Positions 7,068 through 14,094 of a DNA stretch of 16,346 nt are shown in pieces. The position numbers were made by a program, and so were the translations under genes. Numbering within the stretch: the first letter of the stretch is position 1; each line of letters opens with the position of its first letter. The stretch lies in NCBI GenBank assembly GCA_017382915.1, contig JAFNZJ010000080.1, positions 1 to 16,346 of the forward strand. Direction: 5' to 3'. The notes under the pieces were generated by a model that had not been told where the DNA came from, did not search any database, and was given only the letters and a program-made list of their open reading frames with translations. The DNA comes from Clostridia bacterium. GTDB taxonomy: Bacteria > Bacillota > Clostridia > Oscillospirales > Acutalibacteraceae.

Positions 7068-8182
7068 AAAACAATAATGTAATGGGCGTAGTTTTTGCCA
7101 ATGTACATGATGACCTTATTCGTGAGCTTACCGAAGTTCGCTCCACCGCATCGGTACCCTTTGGCGGTCGCTACCGTTTAATTGATTTTCCCCTTTCAAA
7201 TATGGTTAACGCAGGTATTTCAAAGGTTGGCGTTATCCCAAAATATAACTACCACTCACTTATGGACCATTTAGGCTCAGGCAAGCCGTGGGATTTAGAC
7301 CGCAAAAGCGGTGGCCTTTCAATACTCCCCCCATATGTAACATCAAATGTAAGTATGCAAACGGGTCATATTGATTCACTTAGCACCATTATGAGTTACC
7401 TTAGGGGCAGTAAAGAAAAATATATTGTTATGTGTGATGCCGATGTTATTGGCAACATAAATATAGAAAATATTTTAAAAGACCATTATAGCAGCGGCGC
7501 CGATATTACCATTGCCTATAAAAACGGTCCACTGCCAAAAAGCAACCGTGATATAATGTCCTTTGAAATGAACGACTGCGGCAGGGTAACCAAAATTCGC
7601 CTTTCTGAAAACTATGGCGTTACCTGTGATTTTAGCCTTGATGTAGTTGTAATGGAGCGCGCGCTTTTAATGGACCTTGTTAAAGGTGCCCTTGAGGAAA
7701 ATATGAGCCGTATGTGGCGCGATGTTTTTGCCGCAAAGGTTGATTCACTTAAAATACACGGCTATGAGGTTAAAGAATTTGCATTGGTTATTGACGGAAC
7801 AGAATCTTATGCCAACGCAAACTTTGCCCTTTTAAATCCTAAAATAAGGGCCGAGCTGTTTAACCCCGAGCGCCCAATTTATACCAAAAACCGCGATGAT
7901 GTACCCACCCGCTACGGACTTAATTCGGCTGTTAAAAACTGTCTTATTGCCGACGGTTGCGTTATTGAGGGTGAGGTTAGTAACTGTGTTATTTTCCGCG
8001 GTGTTAAAATTGAGGAAGGCGCCAAGCTTTCAAACTGCATTATTATGCAGGACAGTATAGTTAAAAAGGATGCCGATTTAAAGTATGTTATAACCGATAA
8101 AAACACCGAAATCACCGAAGGCAGAGCCCTTTGCGGCGCCCCCACCCACTATATGTCCATACGCAAATCTGCCACTGTATAA
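7064..8182 (+). CDS. glgD: Glucose-1-phosphate adenylyltransferase, GlgD subunit
   Basis: GlgD is the regulatory/modulating partner of GlgC in Firmicutes. The 372 residues align with GlgC (SVPFGGRYRLIDFPLSNMVN, LGSGKPWDLDRKSGG, CDADVIGNI) but lack the N-terminal GGxGxRL pyrophosphorylase loop, reading GVVFANVHDDLIREL instead. CDADV replaces SGDHI of GlgC. Weak or no catalysis by itself is therefore expected, which fits the family. It ends in a beta-helix like GlgC. The ATG at 7064 overlaps the glgC stop, and glgA follows after 17 bases. The GlgC/GlgD pair is typical of Firmicutes and one of the best taxonomic clues in the window. Confidence 0.95.
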   Translation: MKNNNVMGVVFANVHDDLIRELTEVRSTASVPFGGRYRLIDFPLSNMVNAGISKVGVIPKYNYHSLMDHLGSGKPWDLDRKSGGLSILPPYVTSNVSMQTGHIDSLSTIMSYLRGSKEKYIVMCDADVIGNINIENILKDHYSSGADITIAYKNGPLPKSNRDIMSFEMNDCGRVTKIRLSENYGVTCDFSLDVVVMERALLMDLVKGALEENMSRMWRDVFAAKVDSLKIHGYEVKEFALVIDGTESYANANFALLNPKIRAELFNPERPIYTKNRDDVPTRYGLNSAVKNCLIADGCVIEGEVSNCVIFRGVKIEEGAKLSNCIIMQDSIVKKDADLKYVITDKNTEITEGRALCGAPTHYMSIRKSATV

Positions 8183-8199
8183 TTTAAGGAGAAAATTCA

Positions 8200-9615
8200 A
8201 TGAAAGTTTTATTTGCAGCAAGTGAGGCCCTGCCCTTTGCCATGTCGGGCGGTCTTGCCGATGTGGCAGGCGCACTGCCAAAGGCACTTCGCAAAAGGTT
8301 TGTAGGTTGCCGCGTTGTTATGCCGCTTTACAGTAATATAAGTGATGAGCTTAAAAGCAAAATGCGTTTTATTACACACATTACCGTTCCTGTGGCTTGG
8401 CGCAGACAATACTGCGGTATTTTTGAAGCCCATGTTGATGGTGTAATATATTATCTTTTAGATAATCAGTATTACTTTAAGCGCGATACCCTTTACGGTC
8501 ATTACGATGATGCAGAGCGCTTTGCTTTTTTCTCACGCGCAGTGCTTGAAATCATACCCCACATTGATTTTGTGCCGGATGTTATTCACTGTAATGACTG
8601 GCAAACCGCAATGATACCCGTTTATAAAGACCAGTTTTATAAAGACGGCATTTATGCCAATATTAAGACCCTTTTTACCATTCATAATATTCAGTATCAG
8701 GGCAAGTACGGGTATGAGCTTATGGCAGATGTTTTAGGTCTGCCGGAGGATGCCGCCCATCTGGTAGAATATGAAAACTGTGTAAACCTTATGAAGGGTG
8801 CCATTGAGTGCGCCAACCGAATTACCACGGTATCAAAAACCTATTCGGAAGAAATACTAAGCCCTTGGTTTTCACACGGGTTGGATGAAATTTTAAAACT
8901 GCGCCAAAACAAGCTTGGCGGCATAGTAAACGGTATTGACACCGAAATTTATAATCCCGAAACCGACCATATGATTTACAAAAACTTTACCGCCGATGAT
9001 TTAAGCGGTAAGGCAGTAAATAAGGCCGAGCTTCAAAAACAGCTTGGTCTGCCCCAAAAGGCAGATGTGCCGCTTATTGGTATAGTAAGCCGCCTTGTAG
9101 GGCATAAGGGCTTTGACCTTGTAAAGCATGTTTTTGAGGATATTTTAAAGGCAGATGTGCAGTTTGCCATACTTGGCTCGGGTGAAATGGAGTACGAAAC
9201 CTTCTTCCACGAAATGAAGCAAAAATACCCCGAAAAGGTAGGTCTTAGACTTGGCTTTGTGCCCGATTTGGCACATAAGATTTATGCCGGTGCAGACATC
9301 TTTTTAATGCCATCAAAAAGTGAGCCCTGCGGCTTGGCGCAAATGGTTGCCCTGCGCTACGGCACAATACCCATTGTGCGTGAAACGGGCGGTCTTAAGG
9401 ACACCATTAAGGACAGCGGCGACGGTGAAGGCAACGGCTTTACATTTGCCACCTATAACGCCCACGATATGTTAGAGGCGGTTTGGCGCGCACTGGCAGG
9501 CTATATGGATAACGACGGTTGGAAAACACTTGTTATCCGCGCAATGAACTGTGATAACAGTTGGAAGCGTTCGGCCGGTGAATATCTTAAAATTTATAAA
9601 GAACTTGTACAGTAA
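8200..9615 (+). CDS. glgA: Glycogen synthase (ADP-glucose-dependent, GT5)
   Basis: GlgA adds glucose from ADP-glucose to the growing alpha-1,4 glucan. The 471 residues have the N-terminal Rossmann domain with SGGLADVAGALPKAL (16-30), HCNDWQTAMIP, FTIHNIQYQGKYG, the C-domain start IGIVSRLVGHKGFDL, and the donor-site region PSKSEPCGLAQMVALRYG then ETGGLKDT. Length is normal. The start is ATG at 8200, with AAGGAG upstream. Odd point: residue 15 is Met where the E. coli enzyme has Lys15 in KTGGL, a residue reported to bind ADP-glucose; the rest of the motif is kept. Related clostridial enzymes, as I recall, also lack this Lys. Last gene of the operon; a strong terminator follows directly. Confidence 0.96.
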   Translation: MKVLFAASEALPFAMSGGLADVAGALPKALRKRFVGCRVVMPLYSNISDELKSKMRFITHITVPVAWRRQYCGIFEAHVDGVIYYLLDNQYYFKRDTLYGHYDDAERFAFFSRAVLEIIPHIDFVPDVIHCNDWQTAMIPVYKDQFYKDGIYANIKTLFTIHNIQYQGKYGYELMADVLGLPEDAAHLVEYENCVNLMKGAIECANRITTVSKTYSEEILSPWFSHGLDEILKLRQNKLGGIVNGIDTEIYNPETDHMIYKNFTADDLSGKAVNKAELQKQLGLPQKADVPLIGIVSRLVGHKGFDLVKHVFEDILKADVQFAILGSGEMEYETFFHEMKQKYPEKVGLRLGFVPDLAHKIYAGADIFLMPSKSEPCGLAQMVALRYGTIPIVRETGGLKDTIKDSGDGEGNGFTFATYNAHDMLEAVWRALAGYMDNDGWKTLVIRAMNCDNSWKRSAGEYLKIYKELVQ

Positions 9616-9650
9616 CCAAAAACTCCCTAGTTTTTCTAGGGAGTTTTTGG
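9616..9650. terminator. Terminator of the glg operon
   Basis: CCAAAAACTCCCTAG (9616-9630) and CTAGGGAGTTTTTGG (9636-9650) are a perfect 15-bp inverted repeat around TTTTT, beginning right after the glgA stop. T-rich arms on both strands make it potentially bidirectional. Confidence 0.93.
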
Positions 9651-9661
9651 TTTACACACTC

Positions 9662-9689
9662 TTGAAAAATACAGTTTTTAGTGTATAAT
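9662..9689 (+). promoter_or_regulatory. Promoter of the AEC transporter gene
   Basis: TTGAAA (9662-9667), a 16-base spacer and a perfect TATAAT (9684-9689), with about 23 bases of leader before the ATG. It lies just after the glg terminator, so the transporter is its own unit. Confidence 0.75.
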
Positions 9690-9718
9690 ATTTAACAGTA
9701 CACTTTTTGGAGGCAAAA

Positions 9719-10693
9719 ATGGTTAAGGTTTCATTACTATTTACTTCGGTATTTACACTTTTTATGTATATGATACCGGGTTTTATACTGCGTAAAACCA
9801 AGCTTGCCGATGACGGCTTTGCAAAGGCGCTTTCACTTTTTACCCTTTATGTGGCGCAGGTTGCAATGATTTTTCACGGCTTTTTGGTGGAATTTGATTT
9901 TAAGGTGCTTAAGGGCGTGGCGCTGGTATTTTTACTGGGTCTTATAAGCCACATAGTTTTTTATCTGCTTGCCCGTATGATGTTTAAAAAAGCACCCGAG
10001 CGCACCCGCAAGGTTTTACAGTTTGGCGTAATTTTTTCCAACGCGGGTTATATGGGTATTCCCGTTATTAGTGATGTTTTTGGCAGTGAATATGCAATTT
10101 ACGCCACCATTTATGTAGTGTGGTTTAATGTTTTTGCCTACTCACTTGGTCGCCTTATTTACACCGATGATAAAAGCTATATTTCGGTTAAAAAAATCTT
10201 TATAAACCCCGCAGTTGTGCCCATAGCCATAGGCCTTGTAATATTCTTGACAGGTGCAGGCGGCTGGTTTATAAACACTATGAATCAGTCCACCTTTTTG
10301 GGTGAGACACTAAGCGTTGTTTACAAAATAATTGAAACCTTTAAAAATATGGTAGCCCCCGCATCAATGATGGTTATTGGCGCCCGACTTGCCGATATAA
10401 GCTTTAAGGGTATTTTAAAGGACAAATATATGTACCCCTTTGTCCTTATACGGCTGTTACTGTTCCCCGCCGTTATGTGGGTAATTATGAGACTGCTTTT
10501 TGGTATAGGCTTTATTGATGAAACGGTTATGTCAATAGTGCTTATATTAAACTCCACCCCCGCCGCCGCCATTACCACAATCTTTGCCGAGCTTTATGGT
10601 GGCGACTCACCCTACGCAGGCAAGCTGGTGGCGCTAACCACAATACTTTCTGTTGCAACAATGCCGCTAACGGCACTGCTTCTTAAAATATAA
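9719..10693 (+). CDS. AEC-family membrane transporter (auxin efflux carrier-like permease)
   Basis: This 324-residue protein is mostly hydrophobic, with about ten predicted membrane segments in two halves and a short loop around residues 150-170. NAGYMGIPV in the first half and LNSTPAAAITTIFAELYGGD in the second are typical of the AEC/bile-acid-like carrier family, whose bacterial members move small organic acids or other anions; the substrate cannot be read from the sequence. The start is ATG at 9719, with GGAGG 5 bases upstream; an in-frame TTG at 9707 overlaps that site and is rejected. It is flanked by terminators on both sides, so a link to glycogen is positional only. Confidence 0.88.
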   Translation: MVKVSLLFTSVFTLFMYMIPGFILRKTKLADDGFAKALSLFTLYVAQVAMIFHGFLVEFDFKVLKGVALVFLLGLISHIVFYLLARMMFKKAPERTRKVLQFGVIFSNAGYMGIPVISDVFGSEYAIYATIYVVWFNVFAYSLGRLIYTDDKSYISVKKIFINPAVVPIAIGLVIFLTGAGGWFINTMNQSTFLGETLSVVYKIIETFKNMVAPASMMVIGARLADISFKGILKDKYMYPFVLIRLLLFPAVMWVIMRLLFGIGFIDETVMSIVLILNSTPAAAITTIFAELYGGDSPYAGKLVALTTILSVATMPLTALLLKI

Positions 10694-10695
10694 TA

Positions 10696-10731
10696 AACAC
10701 CCCGCAGATTAGTCTCTGCGGGGTGTTTTTT
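10696..10731 (+). terminator. Terminator of the AEC transporter gene
   Basis: AACACCCCGCAGA (10696-10708) pairs perfectly with TCTGCGGGGTGTT (10715-10727), with a 6-base loop and T-tract 10726-10731. On the minus strand the tail (TTTATTATATTT) is weaker but may also stop the convergent zinc-ribbon gene. Confidence 0.93.
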
Positions 10732-10740
10732 GCTTATTAT

Positions 10741-11349
10741 TTAAAAACTGCATACAACTTTATAGCCGTATTTTTTAATTTCAGAAACCGAGGCTTCCCT
10801 ATCTCCCCACTCTGTTCCGTCTGAAAAATACACACTATAAACATATAAATCGCCTGATTTTATGCTTTCTTCATATAAATCAAAAGCTCCGGTTATACTT
10901 GATTTAGGATCTATTTCATTATCCGCAATAAATCTTTCGTTTGAAAAAATAGAGCGTATTTCTTCTTCGTATACATTTTTGGGCACAAAATACATTTTAA
11001 CAGCGGCAACTGCTTTGCTTGCATTATTTTCAATTTTACAATTTAATTTAACATATCCATCTATGTTTTCATCAAGTTTTCCAGAAACCTTTATTGGACA
11101 TACAGATATAAATTCTGAAGGAGTTTTCTCTTGCTCAGTTGCTTGACTAGTATGCGAATTGCTCATATTTTTAAAAAAACCATTTTCTTTTAATGTTATT
11201 ATTAATACCAAAACAGCAAGCGAAAAAGCCAAAACTATTAAAAGAGCAATTACCCACTTACAATTCTTACCTTTTGTTATTAGGGTGCCACAATTAACGC
11301 AAAAATTATCTGTTTCTGCCACTGGTTTTCCACAATTAAAACAATACAT
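10741..11349 (-). CDS. Membrane-anchored zinc-ribbon protein of unknown function
   Basis: The 202-residue product starts with a zinc ribbon, CFNCG (3-7) then FCVNCG (about 16-21), of the kind at the N-terminus of many Firmicutes membrane proteins. A single membrane segment (WVIALLIVLAFSLAVLVLII, about 32-51) follows. The rest, after a Ser/Thr/Gln-rich linker, looks like an extracytoplasmic beta-rich domain (VKLNCKIENNASKAVAAVKMYF and YVYSVYFSDGTEWGD). ATG at 11349 is preferred; the upstream TTG at 11364 overlaps the ribosome site AAAGG, which lies 7 bases from the ATG. It is divergent from a small XRE regulator across 102 bp, with a palindrome in its promoter. Its AT-rich coding sequence contrasts with the glg genes. 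No precise function can be given. Confidence 0.8.
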   Translation of the reverse strand: MYCFNCGKPVAETDNFCVNCGTLITKGKNCKWVIALLIVLAFSLAVLVLIITLKENGFFKNMSNSHTSQATEQEKTPSEFISVCPIKVSGKLDENIDGYVKLNCKIENNASKAVAAVKMYFVPKNVYEEEIRSIFSNERFIADNEIDPKSSITGAFDLYEESIKSGDLYVYSVYFSDGTEWGDREASVSEIKKYGYKVVCSF

Positions 11350-11379
11350 ATAATCACCTTTCAAGCAAATTACATAGCA

Positions 11380-11408
11380 ATTATATCTGTATTACAGATA
11401 AATGTCAA
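11380..11408 (-). promoter_or_regulatory. Consensus promoter of the zinc-ribbon gene
   Basis: Perfect TTGACA (11408-11403), 17-base spacer and perfect TATAAT (11385-11380) on the minus strand. A 17-bp palindrome occupies the spacer, so binding there would block the polymerase. Such a perfect promoter would be strong unless repressed. Confidence 0.9.
11384..11400. promoter_or_regulatory. Probable operator, 17-bp perfect palindrome
   Basis: TATCTGTA-T-TACAGATA is a perfect inverted repeat with a single central base. It lies between the -35 and -10 boxes of the zinc-ribbon promoter and about 50 bp upstream of the XRE gene. XRE/Cro-type dimers typically bind such short palindromes, so the adjacent regulator is the natural candidate (inference). 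A weaker dyad (TGCG-GATAT-CGCA) is at 11418-11430. Confidence 0.7.
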
Positions 11409-11451
11409 TATCTTTATTGCGGATATCGCATAATACTTATGGGTGATTATT

Positions 11452-11655
11452 ATGCAATTTAAAAATTTAAGAGCAATTAGAGAAGATAGAGATATTAAAC
11501 AAAAAGACATTGCCAAAGTATTAAATGTCTCACAAAATACTTATTCCCAATATGAAACCGGCGTAATCTCTATTACTGCTGAAGTTTTGATTAAACTGGC
11601 CGATTTTTATAATGTAAGCATAGATTATTTGCTTGACAGAACAGATAAACAATAA
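11452..11655 (+). CDS. Small XRE-family transcriptional regulator
   Basis: The 67 residues are almost entirely one Cro/CI-type helix-turn-helix: LRAIREDRDIKQKDIAKVLN (5-24), then VSQNTYSQYETG (25-36), ending in the common tail DFYNVSIDYLLDRTD. There is no effector domain, so it is probably a simple dimeric repressor. ATG at 11452 is preferred over GTG at 11443, since the latter overlaps the ribosome site GGGTGATT. A CATAAT -10-like box lies at 11429-11434, without a clear -35. It is divergent from the zinc-ribbon gene, with an operator-like palindrome between them; autoregulation and control of that neighbour are likely but not shown. Confidence 0.88.
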   Translation: MQFKNLRAIREDRDIKQKDIAKVLNVSQNTYSQYETGVISITAEVLIKLADFYNVSIDYLLDRTDKQ

Positions 11656-11688
11656 AAAATCCGTGAGTATAACACTCACGGATTTTTT
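11654..11688. terminator. Bidirectional terminator between XRE gene and aldose epimerase gene
   Basis: AAAAAATCCGTGAGT (11654-11668) and ACTCACGGATTTTTT (11674-11688) form a perfect 15-bp stem with a 5-base loop. Six T follow on each strand. It ends both the plus-strand XRE gene (stop 11655) and the minus-strand gene ending at 11690. Confidence 0.94.
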
Positions 11689-11689
11689 A

Positions 11690-12562
11690 TTACCAAAGTA
11701 TTTCAAAGCAAAGCTCGTTTTTATAGGTGGCGCCTGCATCAAGTGATATTAGTGAAGGATGTGTGGTAAACTCTTCCACTATATCCTGCCTGGATGGAAG
11801 TGATGACCACGGCTCAATACAAACATATGGCGCATCGGTTTTGGTGGCATGCCAAAAGGCAATATATGCCATATCATTATATGTGGCACGCACTGCTTTT
11901 TTGGTTTTAAAGCTTTTAATGGTAACGGTTTTTGGTGCGTCTTCCAGCACTATTGCATCATTATCAAATAGGGTGTGTTTAAGAGGCAGTTTTCCGTCAT
12001 CCAGCTTAAAGTCAGTGCGGTCATCGGTAACAAAATACTGGGGCGAAAGCTCCACCTTTTTTGGTGCAGCACCTGCACCAAAATCTAAATAATAATCTTC
12101 AAAATCGGTGCCGCTTTCAAAGGGTACATTTATACCGGGGTGGCCACCAACCGCAAAATACATGGTGGTGCTATTTTTATTTATAACATTAAAGGTCATA
12201 TAAAGTTTAGCGCCGTCAAGCTTATAGTCAACACTAAATTCAAAATCAAATGGATAAACTTTAAGTGTTTCTTCACTACTGCAAATGGTAAATACCGCTT
12301 GGTGGTCCGACCTTTTATCAACGCTAAACACACTACCTCTGGCAAAGCCGTGAATATTCATTTTATAGGGCTTGCCGTGGACGGTATATTGGCCATTTGT
12401 AAAGCGACCAATGTAGGGAAAAAGCACAGGCGACCTGCTACCCCAATACTTTTCATCACCCTGCCATAAATATTCGGTGCCATCATCCGATTTTACCGAC
12501 ATAAGCTCGGCACCAAGCTCATTAATTTCTACCGTTAATTTGTCATTTTTAATTACTACCAT
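11690..12562 (-). CDS. Aldose 1-epimerase family protein (LacX-like sugar mutarotase)
   Basis: This 290-residue protein is a member of the galactose mutarotase-like family, which interconverts alpha and beta anomers of aldoses or hexose phosphates. Seen: the N-terminal LGAELMSVKSDDGTEYLWQG, RSPVLFPYIGR, NIHGFARG with its His, GGHPGINVPF with the second His, and CIEPWSSLPSR holding the likely catalytic Glu. This layout is closest to the LacX-type branch rather than classical GalM. The start is ATG at 12562, with GAGGGTG upstream; an earlier in-frame ATG (12595) overlaps the preceding gene. It follows the HAD phosphatase gene by 16 bp, so they form a two-gene sugar-metabolism operon. The actual sugar is unknown. 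Confidence 0.9.
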   Translation of the reverse strand: MVVIKNDKLTVEINELGAELMSVKSDDGTEYLWQGDEKYWGSRSPVLFPYIGRFTNGQYTVHGKPYKMNIHGFARGSVFSVDKRSDHQAVFTICSSEETLKVYPFDFEFSVDYKLDGAKLYMTFNVINKNSTTMYFAVGGHPGINVPFESGTDFEDYYLDFGAGAAPKKVELSPQYFVTDDRTDFKLDDGKLPLKHTLFDNDAIVLEDAPKTVTIKSFKTKKAVRATYNDMAYIAFWHATKTDAPYVCIEPWSSLPSRQDIVEEFTTHPSLISLDAGATYKNELCFEILW

Positions 12563-12578
12563 TTTTACACCCTCTAAT

Positions 12579-13217
12579 TCAAAATAAGCCTTCAAAAAAG
12601 TCTACCGCTTCATTTAGTGTTTTAAACTGTGCGGTAAGTCCGCTTTTTATTTCATCATTAAACTGCGCTACATCGGGTATGCCAATGCACTTAATACCCG
12701 CCGCAACGGCAGATTTAACCCCATTTGGTGAATCCTCTAAAACATAGCAGTCCTTGGTGTTTGCCCCAAGCCTTTTGGCGGCAAGCAGAAAAATATCGGG
12801 TGCGGGTTTGCCGTTTTCAACCTCATCACCGCCCACCAAAACATCAAAAAAATCGGTGGCGCCAACCTGCTTTAGATTATCAATCACCTGCTGCCTACCC
12901 GAGCCGGATGCAAGGGCAAGCTTTACACCCTTTTGCTTTAAAAATTTAAGCAGCCTTTCGGCACCGGGCATATACCTTATTATCAAGTTATCATTAACAT
13001 ATTTTTTAACATCTTTTACAAAAGCGTCCATATCAAGGGATGGGAAATTTTCATTCAAATATGCAGTCCAGCCGGCGTCATTCATACCGCAAACAACGGC
13101 GGTGTGCCGACCCAGATTATCTATGCCCTGTGCCTTACCTGCATAGTCCCAAGCGGGTACATAAATGCTTTGGGTATCAAGCAGGGTGCCATCCATATCA
13201 AAAATCACACTAAACAA
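12579..13217 (-). CDS. HAD-superfamily phosphatase (beta-phosphoglucomutase-like)
   Basis: This 212-residue HAD subfamily IA hydrolase has motif I DMDGTLLD (Asp7, Asp9), motif II LALASGSG (Ser), motif III Lys in NGKPAPDIFL and motif IV VLEDSPNGV. An alpha-helical cap lies at about residues 17-85. Members dephosphorylate sugar phosphates or isomerise beta-glucose-1-phosphate; motifs do not decide between these. The chosen start is TTG at 13217, with AGGGG 8 bases upstream. The frame is open to 13277, but that would begin at the -35 box of the promoter (13249-13277). It is cotranscribed with the aldose epimerase gene, which suggests the pair processes hexose phosphates (inference). Confidence 0.9.
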   Translation of the reverse strand: MFSVIFDMDGTLLDTQSIYVPAWDYAGKAQGIDNLGRHTAVVCGMNDAGWTAYLNENFPSLDMDAFVKDVKKYVNDNLIIRYMPGAERLLKFLKQKGVKLALASGSGRQQVIDNLKQVGATDFFDVLVGGDEVENGKPAPDIFLLAAKRLGANTKDCYVLEDSPNGVKSAVAAGIKCIGIPDVAQFNDEIKSGLTAQFKTLNEAVDFFEGLF

Positions 13218-13248
13218 TACGTCATCCCCTAAATCAACTGCAAGTAGT

Positions 13249-13277
13249 ATTATAGCACAAAAGTGACGAGAGGGCAA
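13249..13277 (-). promoter_or_regulatory. Promoter of the HAD-epimerase operon, related to the one at 13945-13973
   Basis: TTGCCC (13277-13272), 17-base spacer and TATAAT (13254-13249) on the minus strand. The 37-bp stretch 13249-13285 matches 13945-13981 at 29 positions, including bases in the spacer, so the two promoters share an origin. Confidence 0.82.
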
Positions 13278-13280
13278 TAA

Positions 13281-13331
13281 TTATTCATTATTCATTTGAA
13301 AATCCGCTCTCTTTTAATGAATAATGAAAAA
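13281..13331. repeat. AT-rich inverted repeat upstream of the HAD promoter
   Basis: TTATTCATTATTCATT (13281-13296) and AATGAATAATGAAAAA (13316-13331) are inverted copies with one mismatch, around a 19-base loop. The loop text AAAATCCGCTCTCTT recurs as AAAATCCGCCCTCTT at 13354-13368. Low-complexity extensions of the right arm continue to about 13346. It lies 3 bases from the -35 box. I do not recognise it as a named element; it could be a remnant of a small non-autonomous element. Confidence 0.6.
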
Positions 13332-13347
13332 TGAATAGTGAATAATA

Positions 13348-13389
13348 CAAACAAAAATCCGCCCTCTTACGAGAACTGATTTTCGTTTG
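13348..13389 (-). terminator. Possible terminator of the signal-anchored protein gene
   Basis: On the minus strand CAAACGAAAATC (13389-13378) pairs with GATTTTTGTTTG (13359-13348), 12 bp with one G-U, around an 18-base loop. The 3' arm is U-rich, but no clean U-tract follows, so function as a terminator is uncertain. Confidence 0.45.
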
Positions 13390-13432
13390 TCATTCGTGTC
13401 CGAAAAAGAACTGGCCAAAAACCGAAGATTTT
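13388..13432 (-). repeat. 45-nt repeated block, copy 1
   Basis: It matches 16004-16048 at 36 of 45 positions without gaps; the core (minus strand) is CCAGTTCTTTTTCG. It lies in the 3' region of the signal-anchored protein gene, directly before a hairpin; copy 2 also sits directly before a hairpin. Function unknown. Confidence 0.75.
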
Positions 13433-13448
13433 CTTTATATTTTTATTT

Positions 13449-13922
13449 TTAATGACCTCTGATATCAAAATCGAGTAATTCCGAAAGCAAATCGCCGTAT
13501 TTTTCTCTCCTATTATCTTCCCAACAAGTGATGGAATAGTAAGAATCTTTATTTGTTATAGAAAAATTATTAAATCTATAATTGCTTGAATGAATAAAAT
13601 TAATATTTGCTGTTTCTTGTTTTCTTATCTCAATATAATCAAATTCGGAAATATAATGTTCATTCAATTCTTCTTCGCTTAAATCACTTTCAACAAGAAT
13701 TGCACCCATATATTGCATACCATTTCCGTTGCCCGTTAGTTTGCCCGCTATTGAAATTGAATCTACCAACTTCGTATTTATCGGCAGCTCATAAGCGACT
13801 AAATCTTTTTCAACATTATCAGCAATTATGTTATTTGTGATAACAATGCCGATATATGAAATAATAGGTGAGACAATTAAAACACTCAATAGTACAACAA
13901 GTATTCGTTTTAATATTTTCAT
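13449..13922 (-). CDS. Small signal-anchored protein of unknown function
   Basis: I do not recognise this 157-residue protein. It begins MKILKRILVVLLSVLIVSPI: two or three Lys/Arg and then a hydrophobic stretch to about residue 31, a signal anchor or uncleaved signal peptide with no lipobox Cys. The remainder is polar and probably extracytoplasmic. It has a Gly/Asn-rich patch (GKLTGNGNGMQYMGAI), a segment rich in Asp/Glu (SDLSEEELNEHYISEFDY) and a C-terminus in beta-like strands (NFSITNKDSYYSITCWED). The start is ATG at 13922, with GGTGAT upstream; the extension to 13973 would start inside the promoter. AT-rich codon use suggests an origin different from the glg genes. It appears monocistronic. 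Confidence 0.75.
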   Translation of the reverse strand: MKILKRILVVLLSVLIVSPIISYIGIVITNNIIADNVEKDLVAYELPINTKLVDSISIAGKLTGNGNGMQYMGAILVESDLSEEELNEHYISEFDYIEIRKQETANINFIHSSNYRFNNFSITNKDSYYSITCWEDNRREKYGDLLSELLDFDIRGH

Positions 13923-13944
13923 AAAATCACCAACCCTTAAGTGT

Positions 13945-13973
13945 ATTATAGCAGAAAAGCGGTGGGGTGGCAA
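13945..13973 (-). promoter_or_regulatory. Promoter of the signal-anchored protein gene
   Basis: TTGCCA (13973-13968), 17-base spacer and TATAAT (13950-13945) on the minus strand. It is homologous to the HAD-operon promoter (29 of 37 positions). Confidence 0.85.
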
Positions 13974-13985
13974 TACTTATTACCG

Positions 13986-14062
13986 CTTACTTCTTACTTA
14001 TTACTTCCCAAAGCCCCAAGGACGTTTGAGGTAAGAGTGAAGAGGTAATAGGTAAGAAGTAG
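13986..14062. repeat. Imperfect inverted repeat upstream of the signal-anchored protein promoter
   Basis: CTTACTTCTTACTTATTAC (13986-14004) is nearly complementary to GTAATAGGTAAGAAGTAG (14045-14062), two purine transitions apart. The loop of about 40 bases contains AAGGACG, complementary to CGTCCTT at 14078-14084. It starts about 12 bp from the -35 box of the next gene. No transposase or named element is recognised. Confidence 0.6.
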
Positions 14063-14094
14063 GCCCCAAGAACTTATCGTCCTTCCGATTTTCT

